Source: Oscillospiraceae bacterium (GTDB lineage Bacteria > Bacillota > Clostridia > Saccharofermentanales > Saccharofermentanaceae). Taken from it: a stretch of 64,000 nucleotides of DNA. The stretch covers positions 1 through 64,000 of the forward strand of contig CACWXL010000003.1 of NCBI GenBank assembly GCA_902764825.1. The letters run 5' to 3'. Numbering within the stretch: the stretch's first letter is position 1; each line of letters begins with the position of its first letter. This document shows, one piece after another, positions 52,414-59,613 of this stretch. The notes below the pieces were generated by a model, which saw only the letters and a list, made by a program, of their open reading frames with translations, made no database searches and had not been told where the DNA came from. A program made the translations under genes and the position numbers.

Positions 52414-53001
52414 TTATATCGATACCCCGAGCTCTACGACCCTTACCAGTTCTTCGACCGAAAGATCGCACCCGTTAGTGATCCATTCCTTTACGATTCC
52501 GAAAAGTGCAGCATCGACGGCGACCATGCGGTAATGCTCCGTCCTGGTCCGGGCGGGGATCACGTTCTCCAGTATCCGGGCATTGGGGAACAAAAGATTA
52601 AATGACAGGTCGCCCTTGATAAGCAGCTCGATCTTATCCTTTTGCTGCTCTATTTGTGTGAAGAATTCAACAAACATATTGTGCACATCCTCATTTGACC
52701 TGACTTTGCCGACGATCTCGGAAAGCATATCTATCACCTGCTTTCCGATCTCTCTGATGACGTCATCCTTGGTCTCGTAGTTGCGGTAAAAGGCTGTCCT
52801 TGAGACTCCGGCACGTTTTGCAATCTCGGATATGCTTATGGAATCATAAGGTTTCTCGTTCATGAGATACATCATGGCCATGCATATGCACTCACGTGTT
52901 AAATGATTCGATTCCCAGTTATTGAGCCGTAAGACTTCACGTTTTGCGAGTTCGGTCTGCAAAACCGTTCCTTTTTGTTCAGGCTTTACACTCTTGGCCA
53001 T
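52414..53001 (-). CDS. TetR family transcriptional regulator
   Basis: A 195-residue regulator. The helix-turn-helix (SISISEIAKRAGVSRTAFYR) is at about 54-73 after a longer than usual N-terminal arm. The C-terminal ligand domain is not recognisable. It is divergent from two CmpB-family membrane protein genes, which it probably controls through the direct repeats at 53052-53082. Confidence 0.87.
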   Translation of the reverse strand: MAKSVKPEQKGTVLQTELAKREVLRLNNWESNHLTRECICMAMMYLMNEKPYDSISISEIAKRAGVSRTAFYRNYETKDDVIREIGKQVIDMLSEIVGKVRSNEDVHNMFVEFFTQIEQQKDKIELLIKGDLSFNLLFPNARILENVIPARTRTEHYRMVAVDAALFGIVKEWITNGCDLSVEELVRVVELGVSI

Positions 53002-53051
53002 TTCTGTAAACTCCGTTGATTGATGTATAGAAGAATAAACGTCATGGTGCT

Positions 53052-53082
53052 ACACTTGTAACGTCAAAACAATTGTAACATC
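53052..53082. promoter_or_regulatory. Direct-repeat operators between tetR and the CmpB-family genes
   Basis: ACACTTGTAACGTC at 53052-53065 and ACAATTGTAACATC at 53069-53082 agree at 12 of 14 positions and are 17 bases apart. They lie midway between the divergent starts and are the only repeated elements in the 112-base gap. The TetR protein is the obvious candidate binder. Confidence 0.55.
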
Positions 53083-53113
53083 GCTATGTATCATATTCAA
53101 GGAGCTTCTTAGG

Positions 53114-53722
53114 GTGAGAAAGCGGATTCATTCAGAATATTCAGTTTACGACTATATGGCTTTGGTAATAGTCGTTTCCTTTCTCGGATTTTGTCTTGAG
53201 AATATCTGGATGCTCTTCAGATTCGGCGTGATAGACAACCGAAACATGAACTTTCCGTTCCTTATAGGATACGGCTTTGCGGTCTTGTTCATCTACATGG
53301 TCTTGGGTGTTCCGCAAAAAAACAACCTGGGCCCGTTCTTTATCGCATGCTTTTTCATCGTATCCGTAGGAGAGATCTTACTCGGTTACGCTGTTGAAAA
53401 GTTCTGCGGTATCTATTACTGGGACTATACTAATCTTCCGATGCATCTTACGAGATATACGAGCTTTTTCACGAGCATAGGATTCTCGGCGGTGATCACG
53501 GTCTTTTTCTACCGCTTTTTCACGCCGCTTATGAACTACTTCAAGCTTCATGAAAATAATAAAGTCCATGTGGTCTGCGTAGCGCTTTTTGCGGTCCTTA
53601 TGATGGATCTCTTCTTCTCTTTCGGATATATGCATTCAAACCGGGCAACGAACTTAAGCTGGGTCTTACATTTTCCGGAAAAAGGTTCCGGTCTGGATCT
53701 TGAGATAATACCGAAGGTATAG
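53114..53722 (+). CDS. CmpB-family membrane protein, first of tandem pair
   Basis: A 202-residue polytopic membrane protein, about five helices. The motifs FLGFCLENIWMLFRFGVIDN and YYWDYTNLPMHLTRY match the FLGW-E and WWDYS-P pattern of the family annotated as putative ABC transporter permease (ABC_trans_CmpB). No ATPase gene is nearby, so transport is doubtful. The start is GTG behind AAGGAG. The second copy begins 12 bases after the stop. Confidence 0.72.
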   Translation: MRKRIHSEYSVYDYMALVIVVSFLGFCLENIWMLFRFGVIDNRNMNFPFLIGYGFAVLFIYMVLGVPQKNNLGPFFIACFFIVSVGEILLGYAVEKFCGIYYWDYTNLPMHLTRYTSFFTSIGFSAVITVFFYRFFTPLMNYFKLHENNKVHVVCVALFAVLMMDLFFSFGYMHSNRATNLSWVLHFPEKGSGLDLEIIPKV

Positions 53723-53734
53723 CAGCGGGGCCGC

Positions 53735-54568
53735 ATGATAGTTTCTTTTCTTTGGTATTTCATGATCTATTCTTTTCTCGGCTGGGTTACTGAAGTCGTA
53801 TTTCACGCCGTGGTAAAAGGCAGGATAATCAACCGTGGATTTCTTAACGGTCCTTTATGCCCGGTCTACGGAGCGGGAATGTGTGCCGTGCTTTGGATAA
53901 ACAGTGTGCTAAAGGCAGAGGATCCCTTGATCCTTTTCCTTGTCGGGATGGTCTTTGCAACCCTGATAGAACTGACCGCAGGCTTCATATTGGACAGGTT
54001 GTTTCATGCAAGATGGTGGGATTACAGCTCCATGCCATTGAACCTGCACGGCTATATCTGTGCTGCCTTTTCGATCCTGTGGGGACTTGCTGTGGTCGCA
54101 GCTGTCAAAGGCATACACCCGTGGATCAGGACAATTGTCGGACTAATACCCGATACTTTATCGATGATCCTTCTCGGTCTTCTTTGTATCTGTATCACAG
54201 TCGACACGGTCGTGACGGCGTTAACAATCATAGGCCTGAATAAGAAGCTCAAGGAACTCGACAGCATCAGCCGGGCCATGAGAACGATAAGCGACCGTAT
54301 GACTGATATAATCGGGAATAACGCGATGAAGAACGCTCAAGACATTGGTGAGGCCAGGGTTCAGGTTGCACTCGGGAAGGCGGAACTACGAGACGACGCC
54401 GGCGAGATGCTGAAAAAGCTCGAAAAGAGATCCGAAGAGATACGTCTTTCCATTCTTGCGCACAAACATTCCGGAGCCGCCAGATTGCTTAATGCTTTCC
54501 CGACGATGATACATAAGGAGCATCAGGAGATAATATTAACCCTTAAGAACATGATATCCGGAAAATAA
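53735..54568 (+). CDS. CmpB-family membrane protein, second of tandem pair
   Basis: A 277-residue protein and a closer fit to the CmpB family: FLGWVTEVVFHAVVKGRIIN, NRGFLNGPLCPVYG and RWWDYSSMPLNLHGYI. Five or six membrane helices lie in residues 1-165. Residues 175-277 form a charged helical tail, probably a coiled coil (KLKELDSISRAMRTISDRMT, then MLKKLEKRSEEIRLS). It shares the transcript with its smaller paralogue. Role unknown. Confidence 0.82.
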   Translation: MIVSFLWYFMIYSFLGWVTEVVFHAVVKGRIINRGFLNGPLCPVYGAGMCAVLWINSVLKAEDPLILFLVGMVFATLIELTAGFILDRLFHARWWDYSSMPLNLHGYICAAFSILWGLAVVAAVKGIHPWIRTIVGLIPDTLSMILLGLLCICITVDTVVTALTIIGLNKKLKELDSISRAMRTISDRMTDIIGNNAMKNAQDIGEARVQVALGKAELRDDAGEMLKKLEKRSEEIRLSILAHKHSGAARLLNAFPTMIHKEHQEIILTLKNMISGK

Positions 54569-54597
54569 AACAAACGGGAGATGATGATAATGATATC

Positions 54598-54759
54598 GTG
54601 ACGGAAGGCCTTGAGATACATTATCTAAGCCAGTCTTTCGAAGGGGAGAAGCTGGATATCGAACAGCTGAAAGAAGACGGGGATCTGTTCCGTATCAGAA
54701 GAGACGGCAGCGAGATCACTTCCTGCAGGCTTAGCTGGCATGACGCGGAAAAATCCTGA
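54598..54759 (+). CDS. Possible small protein, 53 residues
   Basis: A frame starting with GTG reads VTEGLEIHYLSQSFEGEKLD and runs to a TGA at 54757-54759. The product is acidic and soluble with a protein-like composition (LFRIRRDGSEITSCRLSWHD). The nearest GGGAG is about 16 bases upstream, and ATG codons behind it are in a different frame that stops at once. So either the start is weak or the gene has lost its start by a small deletion. A terminator follows. Confidence 0.4.
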   Translation: MTEGLEIHYLSQSFEGEKLDIEQLKEDGDLFRIRRDGSEITSCRLSWHDAEKS

Positions 54760-54787
54760 TCCGGTGCCGACCTTTGCACATTTTAAA

Positions 54788-54834
54788 GGGATGCCCCAAA
54801 GTGAATTAAATCACTTTTGAGACATCCCCTTTTT
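54788..54834 (+). terminator. Terminator after the CmpB-family genes
   Basis: GGGATG...CAAAGTGA pairs with TCACTTTTG...CATCCC, with a three-base internal loop and one bulge, then CTTTTT. The right arm contains the repeat also found at 52313-52329. Confidence 0.8.
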
Positions 54835-54864
54835 CTATACCTATCCCTATTGTCCCCTTGTCCC

Positions 54865-55071
54865 TTACTTTCTATATTCCAAAATGTCACCCGGCTGACA
54901 GTCAAGCGCATCGCAGATCGCTTCAAGTGTAGAGAAACGGATCGCCGATATCTTGCCGTTCTTCATTTTCGAGAGATTGACATTCGACACGCCGACCTTC
55001 TCTGATAATTCGTTAAGCGAGATCTTACGGTCTGCCATAACTCTGTCTAATCTAAGTATTATCTGTCCCAT
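54865..55071 (-). CDS. Cro/CI-type HTH regulator (YozG-like)
   Basis: A 68-residue single helix-turn-helix protein (ISLNELSEKVGVSNVNLSKM at about 17-36; ALDCQPGDILEY near the end). This short type is regularly found beside DUF2975 membrane proteins, as here. It starts 12 bases after the DUF2975 stop and shares its promoter. The palindrome at 55762-55780 is its likely site. Confidence 0.88.
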   Translation of the reverse strand: MGQIILRLDRVMADRKISLNELSEKVGVSNVNLSKMKNGKISAIRFSTLEAICDALDCQPGDILEYRK

Positions 55072-55083
55072 ATTTGTTCCTCC

Positions 55084-55677
55084 TTACAGTGTCTCGTCAG
55101 ACTGCGTCTGCAATGTGATGCCGTAATCGAGGATGGCGTTGACAGCCCATGTGATGAGCGCACCTACTGCAGCATATCCTGCGCCGGCGGTAAAGAGGAA
55201 GAGCGCGCTTACTATTATCAGCGCGACTGTAACTTTCTTTTTGACCTTAGTGGTGAAGGGCGTCTCTTCCTTTTCGATAGTGCCGAAAATCGACTTGAGC
55301 AGGAAGAACAACACAGCTCCGGCTAATATTGATAAACTCATGACGCCCAAATAAGCGCTGTATGTCATGCTCATAGGGTGATCGTTCAATGCAGCCTGTA
55401 CTGTAGGAATGTCAGAGTGGATGTTCGAGGGGACTGAACCGAGGTTGACCGAGAACATTGATGCGCTCCCGATCTCGTCTGTCGTCGAGACATATCCTGC
55501 AGCCACTGCCTCGCTGATCATGTCATCGAATTTTTTGCCCTGCGCGAAAACCCATACTCCGGTGATAAAGCAGGCAACAGCTGCGACCAGACAAACGATA
55601 AACATGACGCCCGATACCTTCTTGCCTACGCGGCAGCTCTTCTTGATCTTTGCAATCTTTACATTTTCTTCATTCAT
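55084..55677 (-). CDS. DUF2975 membrane protein
   Basis: A 197-residue protein with four membrane helices: about 20-45, 108-128, 148-166 and 168-185. The organisation and the partner HTH gene are those of the DUF2975 (YoaS-like) family, whose function is not known. The ATG follows AAGGAGA. It is first in a two-gene unit with a consensus promoter. Confidence 0.82.
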   Translation of the reverse strand: MNEENVKIAKIKKSCRVGKKVSGVMFIVCLVAAVACFITGVWVFAQGKKFDDMISEAVAAGYVSTTDEIGSASMFSVNLGSVPSNIHSDIPTVQAALNDHPMSMTYSAYLGVMSLSILAGAVLFFLLKSIFGTIEKEETPFTTKVKKKVTVALIIVSALFLFTAGAGYAAVGALITWAVNAILDYGITLQTQSDETL

Positions 55678-55726
55678 AATCCTATTCTCCTTGAATTGTT
55701 AATCTATCACCTTCGAAGATGGCTTT

Positions 55727-55755
55727 ACTATACGCCGCGAATTAATCTTTGTCAA
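55727..55755 (-). promoter_or_regulatory. Promoter of the DUF2975-HTH unit
   Basis: On the minus strand TTGACA (55755-55750) and TATAGT (55732-55727) are exactly 17 bases apart, a near-perfect housekeeping promoter. Confidence 0.85.
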
Positions 55756-55761
55756 CAAGAA

Positions 55762-55780
55762 TTTAACGATTATCGTTAAA
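55762..55780. promoter_or_regulatory. 19-base palindromic operator
   Basis: TTTAACGAT-T-ATCGTTAAA is a perfect palindrome with nine-base arms. It ends six bases upstream of the -35 box of the DUF2975-HTH promoter and lies between it and the divergent acyltransferase gene. That position suits an activator or a divergent switch rather than simple blocking. Confidence 0.72.
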
Positions 55781-55843
55781 AATTATTCGACAGGCGTTGT
55801 GCTATGGAACGCGCGCAAATGCTTCTTCTTAAAGCCTTATATC

Positions 55844-55852
55844 TGTTAAAAT
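55844..55852 (+). promoter_or_regulatory. Extended -10 promoter of the acyltransferase gene
   Basis: TGTTAAAAT fits the extended -10 pattern (TG-n-TAAAAT) 26 bases before the ATG. No good -35 box is seen. Confidence 0.4.
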
Positions 55853-55878
55853 ATACCCATTGAATTTGGGGAGCATGC

Positions 55879-56913
55879 ATGAAAACCGACCGCGTTCATT
55901 ACATAGATAACCTTCGATGGATCACGATCTCATTGCTGATCCTTTATCACGCCTGCATGGCCTACAACACATGGGGCGAGAAGAACTATATCTTTTTCGA
56001 TGACATAAAGCCTCTTGCATTTGTGGTCGTGCTCATCAGCCCCTGGTTCATGCCTCTGATGTTCCTTCTTGCCGGCATATCCGCATCCTACTCGCTCTCG
56101 AAAAGAAGCTTCGGTCAGTTCATCGGCGAGCGTTTCAAGCGCCTCGGCATCCCTTTGGTGACAGGCCTTATCATAAATACCCCTATCCTGAGTTACATCG
56201 CTGACATTACACATAACCATTACGAAGGCAATTTCATCCAGCATTATGTGATCTTCTATTCCAGGTTCACGGATCTGTCAGGCTACGACGGCGGCTTTGC
56301 GCTGGGCCACCTGTGGTTCCTGCTGGTGCTGCTGGTGATATCTCTTTTGTCCTGCCTGGTGATCAGAATGCTGCCGCGGAAGAAGACCGTGCTTATGTGG
56401 GCCGGCATCATCCTTGCCGTTGTATCTGTTGCAGCCTTTGACGTAAAGAGTCTGGGCAAGCCCCTGATAACTTATCTGTGCTGCTATCTTCTGGGATTCT
56501 ATGTCTTCAGCAAACAGGACTTCGTCAAAAAACTCACCGGGTTTAAATGGGAACTGACTGCGGTCTTCGTGATCACGTCTATTGCAAACGCGGCGCTTTT
56601 TATCTTCAATATCGGCCCTGCGATCCTGCAAAACATCTGCAACTATTCAAGCTTTGTGAGCGGCATCCCCGCGCTGATCTGCATCGGGCATGATCATCTC
56701 AATAAGACGAATGCGCTTTTTTCGAAGTATGCAAAGGCTTCTTTTGATTTCTACATCATTCACTTCCCGGTGGTCGTGCTGAGCCAATATTTCTTAAGCC
56801 GCTCGGGCATGAACATTATTCTGAATTTCTTCCTGACACTGGTGATCGCGTATCCGGTGACGTACTTGATTTGTGTTCTGGTGTCGAAAGTAAAGAAGTA
56901 TGTTACCGGATAA
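55879..56913 (+). CDS. Acyltransferase 3 family membrane protein
   Basis: A 344-residue protein with about ten membrane helices. It starts with the family motif YIDNLRWITISLLILYHACM and contains the conserved SxSKRSFGQFIGERFKRLGI-type basic loop near 74-93 and GHLWFLLVLL near 142-151. Members add acyl groups such as acetate or succinate to surface glycans (OafA, OpgC). Target unknown; the polysaccharide of this window is a candidate only by co-occurrence. The ATG follows GGGGAG. Confidence 0.88.
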   Translation: MKTDRVHYIDNLRWITISLLILYHACMAYNTWGEKNYIFFDDIKPLAFVVVLISPWFMPLMFLLAGISASYSLSKRSFGQFIGERFKRLGIPLVTGLIINTPILSYIADITHNHYEGNFIQHYVIFYSRFTDLSGYDGGFALGHLWFLLVLLVISLLSCLVIRMLPRKKTVLMWAGIILAVVSVAAFDVKSLGKPLITYLCCYLLGFYVFSKQDFVKKLTGFKWELTAVFVITSIANAALFIFNIGPAILQNICNYSSFVSGIPALICIGHDHLNKTNALFSKYAKASFDFYIIHFPVVVLSQYFLSRSGMNIILNFFLTLVIAYPVTYLICVLVSKVKKYVTG

Positions 56914-56938
56914 AGATTTATAGAACTGTTGATGTATA

Positions 56939-57658
56939 TTATGCCTTCCACGGTCTGACCTTGCCGAGCCAGCCGTTTGCTTTCCAGTAATTATAGTCAG
57001 TGTATTCAGGATTCTTTTTGCCGAGGCCTGTCTGAAGCATGCGGACGGCCATGAACTTGGCTTTGACGATAAGATTTGTTCCGGCCTTTTTGCTGTAGTC
57101 GATCTTCGCGAACTTCTCAGCAGCCTTAGTGAGGACGGAACACATCTCAGCTCGTTTCTTCTCCGAAATCTTGTCCCAGTTGATCTCGCTCATGAGCTTA
57201 AATGTGTATGTCTTGATGTAGCTCACACCCCACCAGGAAAGGCTGTCCTTGATGTCTTTGACGGTGGATTTTCCGCCGCCACCGAGGCATTGGGTGATGA
57301 TGACGGCACGCTTGCCGAACATCTCTTTGGCAGGGCGGTGCGGCATCCATCTGTAACCGAAGTGGTCGAGCAATGCCTTCATCGCGCCTGTCGTGTGGAA
57401 TACATAAGCAGGGGAGGTAAAGACCAGGAGATCTGCTTCGAGCAGAGCCTTCTCAATAGGCCGGACCTTCGCGGCGTCCTTGCAGAGATCCTGCTTTGTC
57501 AAAAAGCACTGTGTGCATCCGATGCAGAATCCGGGACCGTCTTTGGGAAGATAGAATTCCGTTATCTCAGCCTTATCCCTTAAAGGCGCTAAGAAGCATT
57601 CTTTAAGGCGGTATGTGACGCCTTTTTTCTCTGTTGCGTTTATTACTGTTATCTTCAT
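56939..57658 (-). CDS. Flavodoxin-like NAD(P)H-dependent oxidoreductase, paralogue B
   Basis: A 239-residue flavodoxin-fold reductase. It starts MKITVINATEKKGVTYRL (FMN phosphate loop), has FCIGCTQCFLTKQDLC with three closely spaced cysteines, and TSPAYVFHTTGAMKALLDHF (FMN ring loop). Its end YWKANGWLGKVRPWKA matches the end of the next paralogue. I chose the ATG at 57658 behind GGGAGAA over an extension of 19 codons. Probably reduces quinones or xenobiotics; substrate unknown. Confidence 0.87.
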   Translation of the reverse strand: MKITVINATEKKGVTYRLKECFLAPLRDKAEITEFYLPKDGPGFCIGCTQCFLTKQDLCKDAAKVRPIEKALLEADLLVFTSPAYVFHTTGAMKALLDHFGYRWMPHRPAKEMFGKRAVIITQCLGGGGKSTVKDIKDSLSWWGVSYIKTYTFKLMSEINWDKISEKKRAEMCSVLTKAAEKFAKIDYSKKAGTNLIVKAKFMAVRMLQTGLGKKNPEYTDYNYWKANGWLGKVRPWKA

Positions 57659-57683
57659 TTTATTCTCCCATATAGGCGGCAGA

Positions 57684-58379
57684 TCATGCGGCCTTCCACG
57701 GCCTGGTCTTATCAAGCCAGCCCTGTTCCTGCCAGTAATTTCTTTCTGCTTCTCCTGCGCCCATGCCTTTTTGCTGCATCATGCGCATCATCGAAAAGAT
57801 AAAGCGCGTCTTTACGCCTGCATGGACCTTTGAATTCTTGAGCTTTCCCGCGAGAGCGGCCATATCTTTATTGATCTTTTCTTTAAGCTCGGGCTTTATA
57901 TGCTCCCAGTCCGTAGCTTGTATAGCTTTGCCGTAACTTTTTACGTATGGAACGCCCCAGTAAAGAAGTGTATTTGTGATATCTTTTATGGCTGATCCCG
58001 CGCCGGCGCCGGCGGCAGTCGAGATGACAACGGCCTTTTTTGAGAACATGGATGCGCGGGGTTTGTGCGACATCCAGTAGGTGAATGTGAGATCGATAAA
58101 AGCCTTCATCGGTGCGGATGCGCGCATGCAGTAAGTCGGTGTCGTGAAGATGAGAAGATCGGACTTTTCGACGGCATCCATTATGCGTTTTTTCTCTTCG
58201 AAAAATGGACAAAGAGATTCGTCCTTGATGCAGCTGCAGCAGCCTGTGCAGAAGTGATTCAGATCCCTTGGAAGGAAGAATTCGTGAACTTCATTCCCGC
58301 CGAGATTCCCGACAAGGAGCTTCCCGATGTTATATGTGCTTCCTTTGTGGTTTTGTCCGTTGATTACAGTAATTATCAT
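57684..58379 (-). CDS. Flavodoxin-like NAD(P)H-dependent oxidoreductase, paralogue A
   Basis: A 231-residue paralogue of the preceding entry: TVINGQNHKGSTYNIGKLLV, then FCTGCCSCIKDESLC and TTPTYCMRASAPMKAFIDLT, ending YWQEQGWLDKTRPWKA. The CxxC-xxC-type cysteines could hold a metal or act in redox. It begins one base inside the end of the TetR gene (TAATG overlap), so it is under the same autoregulated promoter. Copy B follows after 25 bases. Confidence 0.87.
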   Translation of the reverse strand: MIITVINGQNHKGSTYNIGKLLVGNLGGNEVHEFFLPRDLNHFCTGCCSCIKDESLCPFFEEKKRIMDAVEKSDLLIFTTPTYCMRASAPMKAFIDLTFTYWMSHKPRASMFSKKAVVISTAAGAGAGSAIKDITNTLLYWGVPYVKSYGKAIQATDWEHIKPELKEKINKDMAALAGKLKNSKVHAGVKTRFIFSMMRMMQQKGMGAGEAERNYWQEQGWLDKTRPWKAA

Positions 58380-58996
58380 CAGTTTTCTCTCCCGTAGATC
58401 CTGTCGAATTGTTTTATGTGGTCGTCGAGCAATTTCAATGCTTCGGGTTCCCTGTCAGGCTCCCTGTCGCAGATCGTGAGCAGGTAATAGATCGGGGCGT
58501 AGAAGTGGAGCGTCATTATCTGAACGTTGTCAGTCTTGAGTATGCCTGACGTTACCATGAATCCGAAAAGCATTCCCTGATAAGAGAGCGGATCGTCGAC
58601 ATAGATCCTGGAATAGATCTTGGCAAGATCCTCATCATGGAACTGCTCGAGAGTCAGCATCTTCCTGAACTTTTGGTTGTAGTCGTCGTGAAGGAAATAG
58701 AGAAAGAATTGGCGGCCGAGTTTTAACAGTTGTTCTTCGGGTAGTCCTTTATATATTTCCGCATCGGCGACGGCATCCGATCCGTTGATCTGCATTGCTT
58801 TTGCCTGCTCGGCAAAGCTCTCGTTCATCTTATCGATGATGGCATCAAAGATCGCCTTCTTGCTCTTGTAATGCTTATAGAGTGAGGGAGCCTTTATGCC
58901 GACCCTTTCAGCGATGTCGCCGACGAAGACATTGGCGTAACCCTTCTCGGAAAACAGCGTGAGCGCTTCATCAAGTATTCGTTGTTTTGTATCCAT
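58379..58996 (-). CDS. TetR family regulator of the flavodoxin operon
   Basis: A 205-residue TetR protein. It starts MDTKQRILDEALTLFSEKGY, with helix-turn-helix VGDIAERVGIKAPSLYKHYK at about 25-44. The C-terminal ligand domain is generic. It is the first gene of the operon and its promoter carries two palindromes, so it almost certainly represses itself and the two reductases until a ligand, probably a substrate of those reductases, binds. Confidence 0.92.
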   Translation of the reverse strand: MDTKQRILDEALTLFSEKGYANVFVGDIAERVGIKAPSLYKHYKSKKAIFDAIIDKMNESFAEQAKAMQINGSDAVADAEIYKGLPEEQLLKLGRQFFLYFLHDDYNQKFRKMLTLEQFHDEDLAKIYSRIYVDDPLSYQGMLFGFMVTSGILKTDNVQIMTLHFYAPIYYLLTICDREPDREPEALKLLDDHIKQFDRIYGREN

Positions 58997-59018
58997 ATAA
59001 AGTCCTCTCGAAAATGTT

Positions 59019-59067
59019 GGCTAATTCAAATTAGCCAGATTATAGCTAATTCGAATTAGCCTGTCAA
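59019..59067 (-). promoter_or_regulatory. Consensus promoter with operator spacer, plus second operator
   Basis: On the minus strand TTGACA (59067-59062) and TATAAT (59044-59039) are a full-consensus promoter with a 17-base spacer. The spacer is an operator: GCTAATTCGAATTAGC at 59045-59060 is a perfect 16-base palindrome. A second copy, GGCTAATT-CA-AATTAGCC at 59019-59036, follows the -10 box about 25 bases away. The TetR gene starts 23 bases beyond it. Confidence 0.93.
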
Positions 59068-59088
59068 GCGGCCGCAAAACAAGAATCT

Positions 59089-59115
59089 TTGATTATTTAA
59101 ATAAAATGATATAAT
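59089..59115 (+). promoter_or_regulatory. Promoter of the second small membrane protein gene
   Basis: TTGATT at 59089-59094 and extended -10 TGATATAAT ending at 59115, spacer 15. The 13 bases AAATGATATAATG are identical to those at 24521-24533. Confidence 0.6.
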
Positions 59116-59156
59116 GCTGAATGGTAATTATTAAATCTCTTATCTAGGGGGAAATT

Positions 59157-59495
59157 ATGAGTAAAGGTGTCTATTTCTTTTTCCAGCTGTTCTGGTCTAT
59201 CTTTGCTGCTGCCGTCGTATGGTATTTCTATCCGGCAAACGGCGCTTTCGATTTCTCATTTAAGACAGATTTCAAGGCTGCAGGAATCTACTTTGTCGCA
59301 GGTGTGCTCGCTTATCTGATCTTTACGATCATTCATATCATCCTGGGCAGGGAGACTATCAAGAACTGGTCAAAGGCAATTGCAATAATTACGTTCATAT
59401 TCGCAGTTATCATTTTTGTATTGGGCAAGTTCGTCTGCCAGTTTGGCGTGGAGATCCTGAATAATACTCTTCAGCTCGGATTATCAATAATCTGA
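59157..59495 (+). CDS. Small membrane protein, paralogue 2
   Basis: A 112-residue protein with three predicted membrane helices (about 5-24, 42-65, 74-98). It is a paralogue of the 103-residue protein at 42929-43240: YFFFQLFWSIFAAAVVWYFY against YFIIQFVVSTIITSLVWYLF at the N-terminus, and a matching LIFTIIHIILG / LILTVIYILFG second helix. Each copy has its own extended -10 promoter. The ATG follows AGGGGGAAATT. No family recognised. Confidence 0.75.
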   Translation: MSKGVYFFFQLFWSIFAAAVVWYFYPANGAFDFSFKTDFKAAGIYFVAGVLAYLIFTIIHIILGRETIKNWSKAIAIITFIFAVIIFVLGKFVCQFGVEILNNTLQLGLSII

Positions 59496-59549
59496 ATAAA
59501 TAGACAGGTTAAATATCAGAGTTTATCCCTATCAAATCACTTCCGGGTT

Positions 59550-59571
59550 CTTGTATAATTAAAAATACAAG
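59550..59571 (+). promoter_or_regulatory. Inverted repeat before moxR
   Basis: CTTGTAT at 59550-59556 and ATACAAG at 59565-59571 form perfect arms around eight A/T bases, with TTATTTT following. It may be a weak terminator for the small membrane gene or an operator for the moxR unit; a TATAAT at 59554-59559 lies inside it. Confidence 0.45.
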
Positions 59572-59613
59572 TTATTTTGATTTGTATATTTTTGATTTGA
59601 GAGGATCACGATT

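Noticed and set aside
53114..54568. ABC transporter permease function for the CmpB-family pair
   Set aside because: The name comes from database convention. No ATP-binding or substrate-binding gene is nearby, so I report only membership in the family.
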